A stretch of DNA of 64,000 nt. Origin: Phragmites australis. Taxonomy: Eukaryota; Streptophyta; Magnoliopsida; Poales; Poaceae. The translations under genes and the position numbers were made by a program. Under the pieces are notes generated by a model. It saw nothing but the letters and a program-made list of their open reading frames with translations, did not search any database and was not told the DNA's origin. The DNA lies in NCBI RefSeq assembly GCF_958298935.1, contig NC_084938.1, positions 26,765,501 through 26,829,500 on the forward strand. Reading direction: 5' to 3'. The number at the start of each line of letters is the position of its first letter. Within the stretch, counting starts at the first letter, position 1. Shown piece after piece: positions 22,961-35,389 of the stretch.

Positions 22961-25036
22961 ATGCGGATTGGAGTTTTATTTTTGCATGATTTTAATCAAA
23001 CCAACGTAGGGTTATTTTCGTGCAAATTATTTCCTTATGATAAATTTACTGATCTGGCCCAATTCTTCTCTCCAGCTCTTAACGCTTCCTCTATTGCCGC
23101 CACTATTGACGGCATAGAGCAACTCACGGGCAATAATTTTCCTGCTTGGAAAGCTAAGGTGACTGTTGTCCTTGGTGTTTTAGACCTGGACTATGCACTC
23201 AGGGTTGACGCTCCCACAGCTCCCGCCATTGGCGTGGAAAATTATGATGAATTAAAGAAAACTTATGATGTACTTTCTGAGAAGTGGGAGCGGTCCAACC
23301 GCATGTCTCTTATGATAATGAGGAACTCAATATCAGATGCTATAAGGGGAGCAATCCCAAACTCAGAAAAAGCTAAAACGTACTTGGCATCTGTGGAGGA
23401 GCAATTTAAAGGCACCTCCAAGGTTTATGCCAGCACACTGATTCAGAAGCTCCTCAACACTAAGTATAATTATGGGTCTGGTGGCATAAGAGAACACATC
23501 ATGATGATGACAGATATGGCTGCCAAACTCAAGGGCCTGGATATGGAAATCTCTGAGGGTTTCCTTGTCCACTTCATTATGACCTCTCTCCCTCCTGAGT
23601 TTACTCCTTTTAAGATAAATTATAATACTCAGAAAGAGAAGTGGAGCATGAGCGACTTGATCGCAATGTGCGTCCAAGAGGAAGAGAGGGTGAGGGCTGA
23701 AAATAAAGATTTTGTGAATCAAGTAAGCAGCCCTAAGAATAAGAGAAAATTCCAAGGGGATTTCAAGTCTAAAAAGAAGTTGCATTTCGTCGCTAAACAC
23801 GACAAGGCAGCACAGAGGGCGCCCAAAGCATTTGCTCCTTCTGCTCCTGCCTCTCAAGAATCTAAAGATGACGGATGCCACTTCTGCCACAAGAAGGACC
23901 ACTACCAAAAGGATTGTGTTGGTTTCCTGAAGTGGCTTGCAAAGAAGGGTAATGATTTCATAACATTCATTGATGAATCACTTTATGCTGATTTTTCCCT
24001 TAATTCATGGTGGATTGACTCAGGTGCCACTGTGCACGTTACCAACTCCTTACAGGGATTCCTTACCGCGAGAACATTAAGAAAGGGGGAGCGAAGTCTT
24101 AGAGTGGCCAATGGGAAGGAAGCTCAAGTTGAAGCTATCGGATCCCTTCCATTAGTTCTTAATAATGGCTTCACTCTTAGATTAAATAATGTAGTTTATG
24201 TTCCTTCTATGAGGAGGAATCTCATTTCAGTTTCGATGTTAGATGATGATGGTTTTCATTGTAATTTCGGAGACAATAAATGCATTCTTAAATTTAATTC
24301 AGATGTTATTGGTCTTGCCATCCGACAAGACAAACTTTATATGCTTCCTCTTAATGAATCCCCTGTGACGATGAATATCTATGATGTAAGCCATAAGAGA
24401 AAGAGAAGTACAATTAATGAGACTTCTTCGAAACTGTGGCATTGTCGTTTAGGCCACATTTCGAGGGGGAGAATGGAGCGTCTCATTAGGGAAGAGATTC
24501 TCCAACCCTTAGACTTCTCCGACTCTGACCACTGCATAGATTGCATTAAAGGAAAATACGTTAAGCAAATAAAGAAAGGGGCCACTCGAAGCACAGGATT
24601 ATTAGAATTAATTCACACGGACATATGTGGTCCTTTTCCTGTGATATCAGTTGACGGTTTTGATTCTTTCATTACCTTCACTGATGATTTCTCCCGTTAC
24701 GGCTATATCTACCCTATTAAAGATCGATCTGAATCTCTCGATAAATTTAAGATATTTAAGGCTGAAGTAGAAAATCAGCACAACCTGAAGATTAAAGTAG
24801 TGAGATTGGATCGCGGGGGAGAATATTATGGGAGGCATACCACATATGGGCAAATCCCTGGTCCTTTTGCCAGATTCCTTCAGGAAAATGGCATAGTAGC
24901 CCAATATTCTACACCTGGTGAACCTCAGCAAAACGGGGTAGCTGAGCGACGCAACCGCACGCTTATGGACATGTGCGAAGTATGCTCAACTATTCTAGTT
25001 TACCAGTTGGACTGTGGATGGAGGCACTTAAGATAG
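22961..25036 (+). CDS. Copia Gag, protease, integrase (frame A)
   Basis: The frame is open from 22907, and the first in-frame ATG is 22961. Gag has the UBN2-like part ([13 protein letters not shown]) and a CCHC knuckle [14 protein letters not shown] near residue 305. The aspartic protease is [14 protein letters not shown] near 350. The pre-integrase [12 protein letters not shown] and the integrase core follow, with HTDICG near 551, [10 protein letters not shown] and NGVAERRN as the DDE residues. These parts carry out packaging, maturation and insertion. The true Gag start is unclear, because the region before [14 protein letters not shown] is not Gag-like. The frame runs out about 20 codons after a break at 24971-24975 and stops at 25036. 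Confidence 0.88.
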   Translation: MRIGVLFLHDFNQTNVGLFSCKLFPYDKFTDLAQFFSPALNASSIAATIDGIEQLTGNNFPAWKAKVTVVLGVLDLDYALRVDAPTAPAIGVENYDELKKTYDVLSEKWERSNRMSLMIMRNSISDAIRGAIPNSEKAKTYLASVEEQFKGTSKVYASTLIQKLLNTKYNYGSGGIREHIMMMTDMAAKLKGLDMEISEGFLVHFIMTSLPPEFTPFKINYNTQKEKWSMSDLIAMCVQEEERVRAENKDFVNQVSSPKNKRKFQGDFKSKKKLHFVAKHDKAAQRAPKAFAPSAPASQESKDDGCHFCHKKDHYQKDCVGFLKWLAKKGNDFITFIDESLYADFSLNSWWIDSGATVHVTNSLQGFLTARTLRKGERSLRVANGKEAQVEAIGSLPLVLNNGFTLRLNNVVYVPSMRRNLISVSMLDDDGFHCNFGDNKCILKFNSDVIGLAIRQDKLYMLPLNESPVTMNIYDVSHKRKRSTINETSSKLWHCRLGHISRGRMERLIREEILQPLDFSDSDHCIDCIKGKYVKQIKKGATRSTGLLELIHTDICGPFPVISVDGFDSFITFTDDFSRYGYIYPIKDRSESLDKFKIFKAEVENQHNLKIKVVRLDRGGEYYGRHTTYGQIPGPFARFLQENGIVAQYSTPGEPQQNGVAERRNRTLMDMCEVCSTILVYQLDCGWRHLR

Positions 25037-27204
25037 CCACACATATTCTTAATCGGGTTCCCAGTAAATCAGTTCCAAAAACACCATATGAATTATGGAC
25101 TGGAAGAAAACCCTCTTTAAAGTATTTACGTGTGTGGGGCTGTGCAGCTGAAGCTAAAGTCTTTAATCCACACATTGGGAAACTAGATCCTAAGACAGTT
25201 AGTTGTCACTTTATCGGGTATCCAGAAAGATCAAAGGGATATCGCTTTTACTGTCCAGATAGGATCACTAAGTTTGTAGAAACAAGACACGCTGTGTTTC
25301 TTGAAAACGGGGATATGGAGACAAGGGAAGTTGATCTTGAAGAAAAACGGGTTTATGTTCCTACTCCACTGATACAAGAGTCACACATCCCTGTGCCTCA
25401 GGTGGTTGCACCTTCAGTAGAAACTAACGTCAGTACACCCCCTGTTGAGGTCTCTGAAATTCCTAATGATATACCTAACGATGAGCCTCAGCAGTCCCCT
25501 GCAGCACCTAGTCCTTGTCCTGCAGTGCATAATGAACCGATCAGGAGATCACAGCGTGACAGGAGACCTGCCATCTCGAATGATTATGTTGTTTATATGA
25601 ATGAGGATATTAATGACATAGGGAAGACAGAAGATCCCAACTCATATAAAGAAGCCATGATGAGTAAGCATTCGTCTGAGTGGCTTAATGCCATGAACGA
25701 CGAATTAAAATCTATGAGCGATAATGATGTGTGGGACCTAGTACAAATTCCTGACGGAGCCAAAACAGTAGGCTGTAAATGGGTCTACAAAACAAAACAT
25801 GACTCTAATGGGAACATCGAAAGGTTCAAAGCAAGGCTCGTAGCTAAAGGCTTCTCGCAAAGAGAAGGAATCGATTATAATGAAACTTTCTCTCCTGTAT
25901 CAAGTAAAGATTCTTTCAGAATAATTATGGCGCTTACAGCGCATTATGATTTAGAGCTGCATCAGATGGATGTAAAAACGGCATTCCTTAATGGTGACTT
26001 GGAAGAAAATGTTTACATGGCTCAGCCAGAAGGTTTTGTCATGAAAGACAAAGAACATTTGGGATGTCGCCTTAAGAAATCAATTTATGGTCTAAAACAA
26101 GCGTCTAGACAGTGGTATCTCAAGTTTGACAAAGTCATCAGAAATTTTGGCTTTAAAGAAAATGAAGTTGATAACTGCATTTATATAAAGTTTAAAGGGG
26201 GAAAATTCACCATCTTAGTTCTTTATGTGGATGACATCTTATTGGCCAGCAGTGATAAGGATATGCTGTTTGAGACCAAGAGATTTCTTTCCTCTAATTT
26301 CGATATGAAGGATCTCGGTGAAGCCTCTTATGTTCTTGGCATTGAAATTCATCGAGATCGGTCCAAAGGAGCATTAGGTTTGTCTCAAAAGGCATACATT
26401 GACAGAGTACTAAAGAAATACAATATGCATAAGTGCTCTGCCACGCCTGCTCCTATTGTTAAGGGCGATAAGTTTGGGACATATCAATGTCCAAGGAACC
26501 AATATGAAATTGATCAAATGAAGACGGTTCCTTATGCTTCAGCTGTCGGAAGCATTATGTACGCTCAAGTATGTACGCGCCCTGACTTAGCTTTCGTGAC
26601 CGGGATGCTTGGCAGATATCAATCAAATCCAGGACCGGACCACTGGAAAGCCGTTAAGAAAGTCCTTCGCTATTTGCAAGGCACTAAGAACTACATGCTC
26701 ATATTTAGAGAATCCGATAACCTTGAAGTCTTTGGCTATTCGGATGCAGACTTTGCGGGGTGTGTAGACACTAAGAAATCCACGTCAGGTTATATCTTCA
26801 CCCTCGCTGGAGGAGCTATCTCGTGGAAAAGCTCCAAGCAGACACTTACAGCATCTTCAACGATGCAAGCTGAGTTTGTGGCATGTTATGAGGCTACCGG
26901 GCAGGCTGTATGGCTAAAGAACTTTATCCCGGGACTAAGAGTGGTCGACAGTATTGTAAAACCACTCACATTATACTGCGATAATCAACCCGCAGTTTTC
27001 TATACGAGTAACAACAAGTCGAGTGGTGCTGCCAAACACATCGACATTAAGTATCACGTTGTGAAAGATAGAATCCAGGATCAAACTATAAGTGTCAAGC
27101 ATATAAGCACTAAGTCAATGCTTACGGATCCGCTCACTAAAGGCTTACCACCCCATATTTTTCGTGATCATGTTGCCGGCATGGGGTTATTGGAAAGTCT
27201 ATGA
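24973..27204 (+). CDS. Copia integrase tail, reverse transcriptase, RNase H (frame B)
   Basis: Continues the integrase C-terminus in the next frame after a one-base break near 24973, and stays open to the stop at 27202-27204. RT shows [24 protein letters not shown] and the catalytic YVDD near residue 418 (26224). RNase H shows [18 protein letters not shown] and LTDPLTKGL. No other break is seen. Frame A and frame B together account for all Copia pol domains; no -1/+1 recoding signal is known for this family, so I treat the break as a mutation. Confidence 0.9.
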   Translation: MRSMLNYSSLPVGLWMEALKIATHILNRVPSKSVPKTPYELWTGRKPSLKYLRVWGCAAEAKVFNPHIGKLDPKTVSCHFIGYPERSKGYRFYCPDRITKFVETRHAVFLENGDMETREVDLEEKRVYVPTPLIQESHIPVPQVVAPSVETNVSTPPVEVSEIPNDIPNDEPQQSPAAPSPCPAVHNEPIRRSQRDRRPAISNDYVVYMNEDINDIGKTEDPNSYKEAMMSKHSSEWLNAMNDELKSMSDNDVWDLVQIPDGAKTVGCKWVYKTKHDSNGNIERFKARLVAKGFSQREGIDYNETFSPVSSKDSFRIIMALTAHYDLELHQMDVKTAFLNGDLEENVYMAQPEGFVMKDKEHLGCRLKKSIYGLKQASRQWYLKFDKVIRNFGFKENEVDNCIYIKFKGGKFTILVLYVDDILLASSDKDMLFETKRFLSSNFDMKDLGEASYVLGIEIHRDRSKGALGLSQKAYIDRVLKKYNMHKCSATPAPIVKGDKFGTYQCPRNQYEIDQMKTVPYASAVGSIMYAQVCTRPDLAFVTGMLGRYQSNPGPDHWKAVKKVLRYLQGTKNYMLIFRESDNLEVFGYSDADFAGCVDTKKSTSGYIFTLAGGAISWKSSKQTLTASSTMQAEFVACYEATGQAVWLKNFIPGLRVVDSIVKPLTLYCDNQPAVFYTSNNKSSGAAKHIDIKYHVVKDRIQDQTISVKHISTKSMLTDPLTKGLPPHIFRDHVAGMGLLESL

Positions 27205-27382
27205 TTCTGGATAAGAGGACCATTATGCCAACCACTCCCATTAGGAATAATGAATTTCCATTTCGAGATGAAATAGTGTACTATGGGTTCTGGGTTTCAG
27301 TGGCATTTTATGAGCCGCTGTAATCTTTTGCCTTGGTGTGCTATTTCATTAAGAATGGGCTTATGATGTTAGCCTTTCAATC

Positions 27383-27393
27383 AAGGGGGAGAA
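27383..27393 (+). other. Polypurine tract
   Basis: AAGGGGGAGAA immediately before the 3' LTR, the expected plus-strand primer site. Confidence 0.9.
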
Positions 27394-27831
27394 TGTTGGA
27401 ATTGATCTCGGCCTTATCCCTGACGTGACCGAGATAAAAGGAGGACCGTTTGCCCTCCATGCGCTCTGATCGGGAGCCCCAACCAACAAATGGTGGTGGT
27501 CCTACCTTGTGCTGCGCTTGATATAAACCAGGGGGGAGTCCCGTAGGGCATGTGACTAGATTTTCGCATGTTAGGCTGATCTCCTCCCCACAACTCTAAT
27601 CCGATCCTAAGAGAACGCAGTAAACAAGGTGAAGGCTACTGCCGCCTCCTCATCCACTACGTGCTGGTGATCGACTACATCGCCCAAAGCTTCTTCATCA
27701 CGCCGGAGACCACTTCACCATCATCAGATGGCGTCACCGAACTCAGGTAAACACCTCACGCTTTCGCACTTAGGGTGTTTGATCTTAGAGCTAGCTATTA
27801 TGTTGATTAAGTGAAGCTTTAAGGTCTAACA
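27394..27831 (+). repeat. 3' LTR of the Copia element
   Basis: 438 bp, TGTTGG...CTAACA, followed by the target duplication CATAC. Confidence 0.95.
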
Positions 27832-27836
27832 CATAC

Positions 27837-29918
27837 TTGATGTTAAATTTTTTTTGGCAAAAAGGCTGGAGCCACAACCCATGCTGGCCTGATCTAAGCT
27901 CCATCTCTAGCTATAGAGGAGTGGCAGCTGGCAGGGGGACTTGAGCTCCTCTCCCCCTAGACCAGCCGCTGCTTGTAAGCCTTGTGGCGGTTGAACTGAT
28001 GTTTATGCTACTATTCCTTTTCGAAAATTGGTGAATCGTCAAGTTTTTTTCAAGATGATGATTTCGTTGTTCTTAAGATGGTGATTTCTTCAGTAAAGCA
28101 AGACCAACACTCCGTGGTCACATCGATGCAGGCTTCCCCTAGGTTACCTGTAGTCGGCTCGGCTCCGAGACCCCACCCCACCCCACCCGCCGGACAGATC
28201 GCCGCCGCGGCCCGCTCGGCGGTCTTGCGCTCGTGAAGATGTACTACGAGCAGAATACGTGCTCGCACCCCGGTGCACGTGGACCTGGCCGAATCATTGC
28301 GCGCAGATCGATTAGAGCAATGGCGCCCATGTCGCGGCAGAACACAACAGAGCGGAGCAGTTCCCTGGACTGGACCAGCACGGCGGCAGCACCACATGGT
28401 CTCGGGAATTCTGGGTGATGCGCGGGCGCCGCCCTGGACCGGTGGACCACCGGACCAATCACGCGCCGGAATGGCTAGCCGCGTAGAGGTAGCAGAGCCA
28501 GCCAGCCAGCCCGCTCCCCTGCCACGCCGTCGTGTGGGCCGCCGGCCGGGATCCCCTTCTGGCCGCGCCTCACGTGCGCATGGTGGCTGTACGTCCCAAT
28601 GCATGCATGCATGCATGCGCCGGGGAAACGACGAGCGCACTGTAACTTTCGCGGACAGACGTACGGACGGCGGAAATGCAAGCCGGTGGCGCAGCATCAC
28701 GCGGCACAAGACTAAGTAGGGTCCGGCTTGGGAGCTTCCGTCTAACCGAGAAAGCGGTTGTAACAGTTGAATTTTGTTTGTTGATTTTTATAATAAATTT
28801 TTAATTTTTTAGCACACACAAAAACTAGAAAAATCAGTGAGAACTTGTTTCTGAGCTTTTAGTTTATTTAAGTCACAATCGCTTTTTCAGCTAACCAAAA
28901 GCAAAAAAAACTAAGATAAAAACTAGAAATTTGGATAGCTTCTAACTTTTTTAAAAAAACTAAAAAAAACCTATCTAAACGGGGTAATACAGTACGCCGC
29001 TGATTCTGCAGTGGCGAAACTAAAATCGGAATAATGATGATTCAAACATGATCAGAATAAATTAAAATTTACTCTAGTTCCTATGCACCCTTCTAGCTCT
29101 GTTTAGTTTTGTCCTCTTGAGTGCGTACAACAGAGGTGTTAACGCATGCATGCATGCCGGCACGCGGCAGGGCGCGTACCGACCGGTTCAGTGCACGAAC
29201 AATGTACGCACACACGTACTTACATGTATAGCGCATGGCGTTACGTCGTTGCATGACGTCAGATCTGTACGTATTAGTTACTCTACCTTAGTTCTTTTTT
29301 TACTTGGTTTAGGATATTGTTGTGGTCTTCAATAAATATATTTAACTATTATTTTTATAATTATTTTTTAGTAAAAGCTAATAAATTTAGATGATGTCAA
29401 AGTATTTTTCATGATAAATTTATTACTATTATTTTTATATGTCAAATCTTAATAGTTTTGTGTATATTAGTAATTAAAAATTTTAAAATTTAACTACAAG
29501 TTCGATTCGTACGTCGCATCTCCATTGCACCCGGCCAGCCGATACACGTATCAATATATCATCATGTAACGAGATTCCGTTGGCCATGCATGCACATATC
29601 GTTCGAGCGCCGGTGCTTTTATCATCTATTCATCTGCAGAACATATATACAGCATGATAGTACTAGCTAGCTATAGTCTGACGTTTCTGTGTGCGGATCT
29701 TGTCGTTTCTAAGCATGCTCAATTCAAATTAAGGCGCGATACAGTAAAAGTTGAGGTGCAGATCGTACACAGTTCGGTACACACTCCGTGGAGCAACCGT
29801 CGATTTTAATTCTACCTTTATTATTATCACAAGTTTATTGTTTATAGTAAGAGCATATTCAACAATATAGATAACTGTTACCTATAAGAGTCGTATATGT
29901 CACCATTAGATAATATAA
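27837..29918. other. Intergenic, with a GC-rich block at 28130-28720
   Basis: 27837-27990 resumes the repeat interrupted by the Copia element. 28130-28720 is GC-rich with overlapping open frames on both strands (longest 219 codons, minus) but no recognisable domain, so I do not call a gene. GCATGCATGCATGC runs occur at about 28602 and 29146. 28760-28990 is AT-rich and MITE-like. Confidence 0.4.
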
Positions 29919-29920
29919 TA

Positions 29921-30173
29921 CTCCCCTGTCCATTTTTATAAGATATATTTTGATTAGAAAAAAAATCAAACTTTGTAAAATTTGATTAATAATTAGTTAA
30001 ATTATATGTATGAAGTATACAAAAGTTATATAAACATATTCATATTTTAAAGTACTTTTAATTTGATGTTTTTTTAGCAATTGACAATATATTATAAGAG
30101 AAATTAGCGATCAAAATTTATTTTAAAGATTTTTCTAAAACAAGACACACCCTATATTTTTGAATGGAGGGAG
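29921..30173. mobile_element. Stowaway-like MITE, 253 bp
   Basis: Begins CTCCCCTGTCCATTTTTATA and ends TTTTTGAATGGAGGGAG, imperfect inverted ends of the Stowaway consensus, flanked by TA on both sides. AT-rich interior, no coding. Confidence 0.85.
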
Positions 30174-31642
30174 TAATTAACTTCTCTAATAGTATAACTA
30201 TAGCAAATTATTTACTGATCAGTAGCTAGCATTTCTCTCTCTGAATTCATTTTCTTCTTCGCATAAGCAAAAATCTGATATGGCATCACTTATAGCTAGT
30301 TGATATGGATTATTGGAGATGCTCTTAGGGACTGTTTGATTGGACTGAGACTTTTCCAAAAATTATTATTAAAAACTATTGTTTATAGAAATTTATTTTT
30401 GAATAAGCTTTTGATGCTGATGAAATATATAATATATGTAATATTTCGTGAAACATCATCCCTCGTAAGCTACAAAACTCCTCTAGATCAGTTTCTGACT
30501 TCTAGTAATAATAACAGTTTTTACATCTTAAAAGCTATTTTTAGAAACGGATTGATTGGTTCAGTTTTTTTTTCTTATAACAAAAGCCAACAGAGCTACA
30601 GCTAATTTTGCACCACCATCATGCACAGTAACTATCCTCATCTAATTTCTGTAGGACCATCTTGCTGGCATGGTTCTTGGTTCCGTAACTTCCGTTGCTA
30701 TTGGCATCGTTTTCACCACGGCCGGCCGCCGGCCGTGTCGTAGGATCCATCCACCAATCCTCTGAGCGCCGTCGCCATTGTAGCTAGGCCGACTAGCCTG
30801 TCAGTCGTAAATTCCACATCTTTCAAAATGTTTGCTTTTACCGATCTACTCTGATCAGGATAGGCATCGAAGTCTGGATCTTTTCTTGAAGTACACTCCT
30901 TTCTCTCGGTCTTAACAATCCCACACGCTTTTATGCATTTTTGGCCCTAAACCTTGGTGATGTATTTGAGTCCTTTTACAGTCATCAGAGGTACATTAAG
31001 ATACTACCACTAAATTATACTCAAATACATTGAAGGAGGTATCAAATTTCAGTACCTCAGAAGGATGATAAAAATACTTATGGATTTTAGTCGATCTCTA
31101 GATGTAATAGTATTGCTTAGTTGCATCCTAGACAGATCTGGAACAAATTAAACCGATCTGGACCAAGCGGTCGCCCTTGCTTAGTTTACAACGATTTAGT
31201 GAAGTGTACTCTCTTCATTGATTTCTCTAACTTTACTCTGTCTCGTGGTACTACTTATGTTTGAGTAACTACGAGCGGAAAAGTAACTTCCTGCATTGTT
31301 TGATCTTAATCCTCTGATCTAAAATACGGAGTATAATTGTTGTTCGGAACATTGACATGGTCTCCATTTCAAGATGTCACTTTAACAAACAAGTTTTCAA
31401 ACGAAAGAAATATATTGCTAATCTAGGTAATTCTTTTGTCGGGGATAATACATGACAATGAATCCAATATATCGGCCGATGGATGCGCTGATCAACGTTT
31501 CTTGAGGTTAGATTTAGTAGACTCAAGAATACGAGGATTTTATCTAGAGTTAGACCTTCTGTGAGATAATAGTCATACATTATGTGTATTTTCTTATACA
31601 TTGGATGAACTTATTATATAATATATTTTTTGCCTCTTATTC
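30174..31642. other. Intergenic, AT-rich; no gene supported
   Basis: 30327-30610 starts AGGGACTGTTTGATTGG and has a hAT/MITE look, but ends were not resolved. 30640-31640 shows nothing I can assign. Confidence 0.35.
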
Positions 31643-32156
31643 TGCAAGCCGGGTCCTTCCCTTCATATAACAGGAGAAAAGATGCACATACAAATGGATC
31701 GTGCCAAACTCGATGGCAGATCTACACCTGATGAATCCAACTACTCCTAACTTATCATGATGAAGGATAGACACGCACGCCCTGCTTTGGTCATTCTGCA
31801 TGCTCTGTCACATCACTGAACGCCGTCACGCTTATCCGCGAGGCCATCTCGTAGCATTAAATGTTTGGTGGTTAATGCATCATCACGCCTGCCTATGACC
31901 TTGCTCACGAATAAAGAGTGTTTAGAGAAGAAAAACACTTGAGTGTGTGACATTAAATGTGATTCGACTGGTTATGTGAGTACCTATCCTACAACCAGCA
32001 GGTGTTGGTCGCATGGTTTTGCTCTATGATCAGGGGACTGGTCACAGGAGCCCGGTCATGTTCATAAGGTGAGACCATGGTCTTGAGGATATCTATCCGT
32101 CGGCAAACACTTGGTAGCATGGGGCCCACCTGGTGAGGAACCCATTACCTATTACA
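31643..32156 (-). repeat. Diverged LTR-like direct repeat, left copy
   Basis: About 510 bp matching 33118-33664 with many substitutions and small indels. Shared words include CCGTGCCAAACTCGATG, CTACTCCTAACTTATCATGA and GTGGGGCCCACC. On the minus strand the outer end reads TGTAATAGG, and a TATA-like ATATAA sits near the inner end, so it may be the U3 part of an old LTR in minus orientation. Confidence 0.6.
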
Positions 32157-32789
32157 TCGACAATAGCCCCTAGACTTCATCACGGATGTGATGAACCGAG
32201 TTGTTTGCCGTAGTGTCTCGCGGTCGCCGTGCGACGAGTGGTTGTGGTCGTGGTCGGGTCCGATCGCACCACTTGGGACCCAGGTGAGCGCATGTCCGCC
32301 TTGGGAAGTGGTCGTTGACACATCCCGCCTTAGTGGTCAACTCAGGAAATCACATCCCGAGGGGAGGTTAAATGTCCGGAGATAGAGAGAGAACGTGGGA
32401 GGGAGAAAACGAAATGGCACTGGACTCGAGCCAATTTTGATTCCCCAAGCGTGACTTTTCAAAATTTGAAAGGATCGGGCCCTGCGGTGGTTGAGATACC
32501 ACGATGACACTTTAAATTAGAGCGTTGAGGTCCTTCACGAACCTTTCTACCACCTCCCTTACCTCCACACTTCCACACTTAGAGCCCCTCGTTTCCACCT
32601 CTGTTCCTACCACCAAAGCATATTCCTCTGTCGTCTGATGACGCGTACAGGCAGCGAGCCCACCTTCCCCAAGTCCAAGTGCGATGCAGCGCGATTGAGG
32701 CAAATGCATGGCGTCAGCCTACTCACCTGCCACTTGCCCTTGGGGTATCACTCTGGGTAGAGCACACATGCTCGTCACTAGGGGGAGGT

Positions 32790-33117
32790 TGTGATGTTCA
32801 TCTATTTAGATGAACATGCAAAGTCTGAAGCCAACTGTTGATTTGAGCATGCAAAGTCTGAAGTTCGAAAAACTCACTCATGACAATTATACAACTTTCA
32901 CAATCCTCGTCCTTAGCCCTAGACCTAAGCAACTCAAGCTCAGACAATGAACATTCTAGCCTAGATTTGAATTCCTTAACCTCTCAAACTGCTTTATTAA
33001 GTAATTTATTCTGGCTAACAAGAGCATCATTCAAGATATCAATCTAAACAGAAAGCTGGTCGGAGGAAGGTGATACCTCAGAATAATCAAGCTTGGGGTC
33101 GCTGGTCGTAGGAAGTT
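32790..33117 (-). pseudogene. Decayed coiled-coil (gag-like) fragment between the direct repeats
   Basis: On the minus strand, with several stops, one can read SEVSTSYDQRPQ, LNDALVSQNKLLNKAV, EVKEFKSRLECSLSELE and SEFFELQTLHAQIN. This is the style of coiled-coil gag-like proteins in grass retroelements. It follows directly from the right repeat copy in the same orientation. Confidence 0.4.
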
Positions 33118-33664
33118 GATACCTCAGAAGGAACAAGCCGGGTCCTCCCCCTTTTATATAATAGGAGCAAAAATATCCATACAAATAGACCGTGCCAAAC
33201 TCGATGACAAACCTACACGTGATGAAGTCAACTACTCCTAACTTATCATGACAAAGCCAACTACTATGATGAAGGATAGGCATACACGCCCTGCTCTGGT
33301 CATGCTGCATTCCTCGTCCCATCACCGAACGCTATCACGCTTGTCTGTGAGGCCATCCCATATAATTAAATACTACGGAACGGGTCACTACGCCACCACG
33401 CTTGCCCACAACCTTGCTTGCCGAAACGGAGTGTCTGGGGAAGGAAAAAACTTGAGTGGTTGACATTAAATATGATTCGACTATTTAGATGAGTACCTGC
33501 CATGCGACCAACAAAGGCTGGTCACAGGGTTTTGCTTTGTGATTAGGGGACTCATCGCTGGAGCCTTGTCTTGGTCACAAGGTGAGGCCATGGTCTTAAG
33601 GATATTTATCCACTGGCGGACACTTCATAATGTGGGGCCCACCAGGTGGGCACCCCGTAACTAT
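33118..33664 (-). repeat. Diverged LTR-like direct repeat, right copy
   Basis: Counterpart of 31643-32156. On the minus strand it carries TATATAAAAGGGGGAGG, a good TATA box, followed by the coiled-coil fragment. Its right end abuts the CACTA element at 33665. Confidence 0.6.
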
Positions 33665-34960
33665 TACTACGTGAAAAACTGACAAAGGAGACACTATATA
33701 AGTGACAGGTCGTCAGGATCTATCACTAAGGAAACTTTAGTGACTGGTCCTGCTATGATCCATCACTTATGTAGTTTTGGGTCAGGATCAAACTATGCCC
33801 GTCACTTATAATAGATCATCAGTGATGGATCATAAAATTATCTATCATCGATGACATAAGTGTCAGGTCAAGTTGTAACCCGTCACTTATGACCAACTCA
33901 TCAGTGACAGGTCATCGTAGGCCAGTCACTAATGACAGGTCAAGTTGTAACTCGTCACTAATGACGAGATGACCTATCACTTTTTGAACTGTTTAAATCA
34001 TTCACCAATATGTATAAGCATGCACAAGAGCCCAATGCTTTATTGAACAGTTGGAGTAGGAAAAGAAAAAAGAAATGTACATTGACTAAGCTATTGCAAA
34101 AAAGACAACAAGTTTTTTCATGATTGGAGAAAAGGAGTATCAAATTAAGCTTTAATTTATCGATGTTTCAAACGGTATATATTTATGGACATAGAGGGTT
34201 GCTAGTTACATGTGTTCAGTATGTGAGCATGCCTTATTGCCTTTCCATTCTTTTGTTATAAGAATTTTCTGAGAACTTTATCTTTCAGATTTTTTTCATT
34301 TTTATTTTATTTTTCTCTTATTTTTTCACCTCAACAGCACAAGAATAGGAACCATTATACACTTTTGCTCAATTTTGATGTAAGGGGTGATGGCTATGGA
34401 TATAAATGTGCGTTCTAAAAATGGTGCAAAAACTTCAAGGGAGAGACTCAATCTTCCAAACCGAATGTGGCCTCGAAAAATTCGCCGATCCATGCAAAGT
34501 GACGAAGAAATGGATGTAACTTTTTTTAGATATCCGTAGAGTTAAAAAACATCGAAATTGAAGTCCTTGTGCAAAAGTTATGTCCATTTTACCGAAGGCA
34601 CTTTGGGTCACCTCTCAAAATGCGATCATTGACACGAGATATCCTGAAATTCGTAAAATATTTGTACAAATTTGGATGAAGAAAAATTTTGTATGTAAAT
34701 CAACAATTCATTGAATTCAATATCAAACAATTCGGCAAAAACAATCATCAGTGACTAGTCATAATCGATGAAAAAAGTTAAAAAAATAAAATATCTGGCT
34801 TCCTTCATAATGCACACGAGGGTTAGGTGGTAAGACAACTACACGTGCGAGGGTAGGTCGCTGGTTCGATCTTCATGGAATGCAGAGTATAAAAATAGTG
34901 TTAAAAAATATCAAGTGACATGTGACGAGTGATGATGGCTCTTGCGTGAGATAGCTCGGG

Positions 34961-35057
<97 letters not shown>

Positions 35058-35258
35058 TCTTTTCGTCTAAAAACACAAAAATCGTTAATCAGGAACAAGT
35101 CATAAGTGTTGGGTCAAAATTACAACAAGTTACTTATGACCTCATCAGTGACGGGTCATAATCTATCACTTATGATTAATTATCAGCAATGTGTTAAGAT
35201 AATGGGTCTCCATGATGATTATCAACGGTCGCTTATGTCTTTTTTTTTTTACATAGTG
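33665..35258. mobile_element. Non-autonomous CACTA element, 1.6 kb
   Basis: Left end TACTACGTGAAAAACTG and right end TTTTTTTACATAGTG (inverted: CACTATGTAAAAAAA) are matching CACTA termini; the first base at the left is T instead of C. The 3-bp target duplication is TAT (33662-33664 and 35259-35261). Both subterminal regions hold many short repeats of the type GTCACTTATGACC / AGTGACAGGTC in both orientations. No transposase. Confidence 0.85.
34964..35056. repeat. (AT)n microsatellite, about 46 units
   Basis: Uninterrupted AT dinucleotides inside the CACTA element. It encodes alternating Ile-Tyr in open frames, which is not a gene. Confidence 0.98.
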
Positions 35259-35389
35259 TATTACACCGACATCTTTACATACAGAGAGAATATAATGAAG
35301 GAAGCTCACCTGACAACAACTATATATCACGCTCACAGTTAATCACTCTAGTACAATCCAATACTACTCCTACCAGCTAGTAGCTTTTG

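Larger units (their letters stand above)
21090..27831 (+). mobile_element. Ty1/Copia LTR retrotransposon, nearly complete, 6.7 kb
   Basis: Target duplication CATAC flanks it at 21085-21089 and 27832-27836. LTRs of 444 and 438 bp begin TGTTGG and end CTAACA. A PBS and a polypurine tract are in place. Domain order is Gag, protease, integrase, RT, RNase H, which is the Copia order. The LTRs differ by about four substitutions plus a poly-C length change, so the insertion is young. One frameshift near 24973 splits pol. The insertion interrupts an older repeat. Confidence 0.95.

Noticed and set aside
23363..23908. 181-codon minus-strand frame
   Set aside because: Shadow of the Copia gag frame.
28050..28709. 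219-codon minus-strand frame
   Set aside because: Compositional effect of a GC-rich block. No domain, and open frames exist in several phases.
34873..35098. Ile-Tyr repeat proteins
   Set aside because: Translation of an (AT)n microsatellite.
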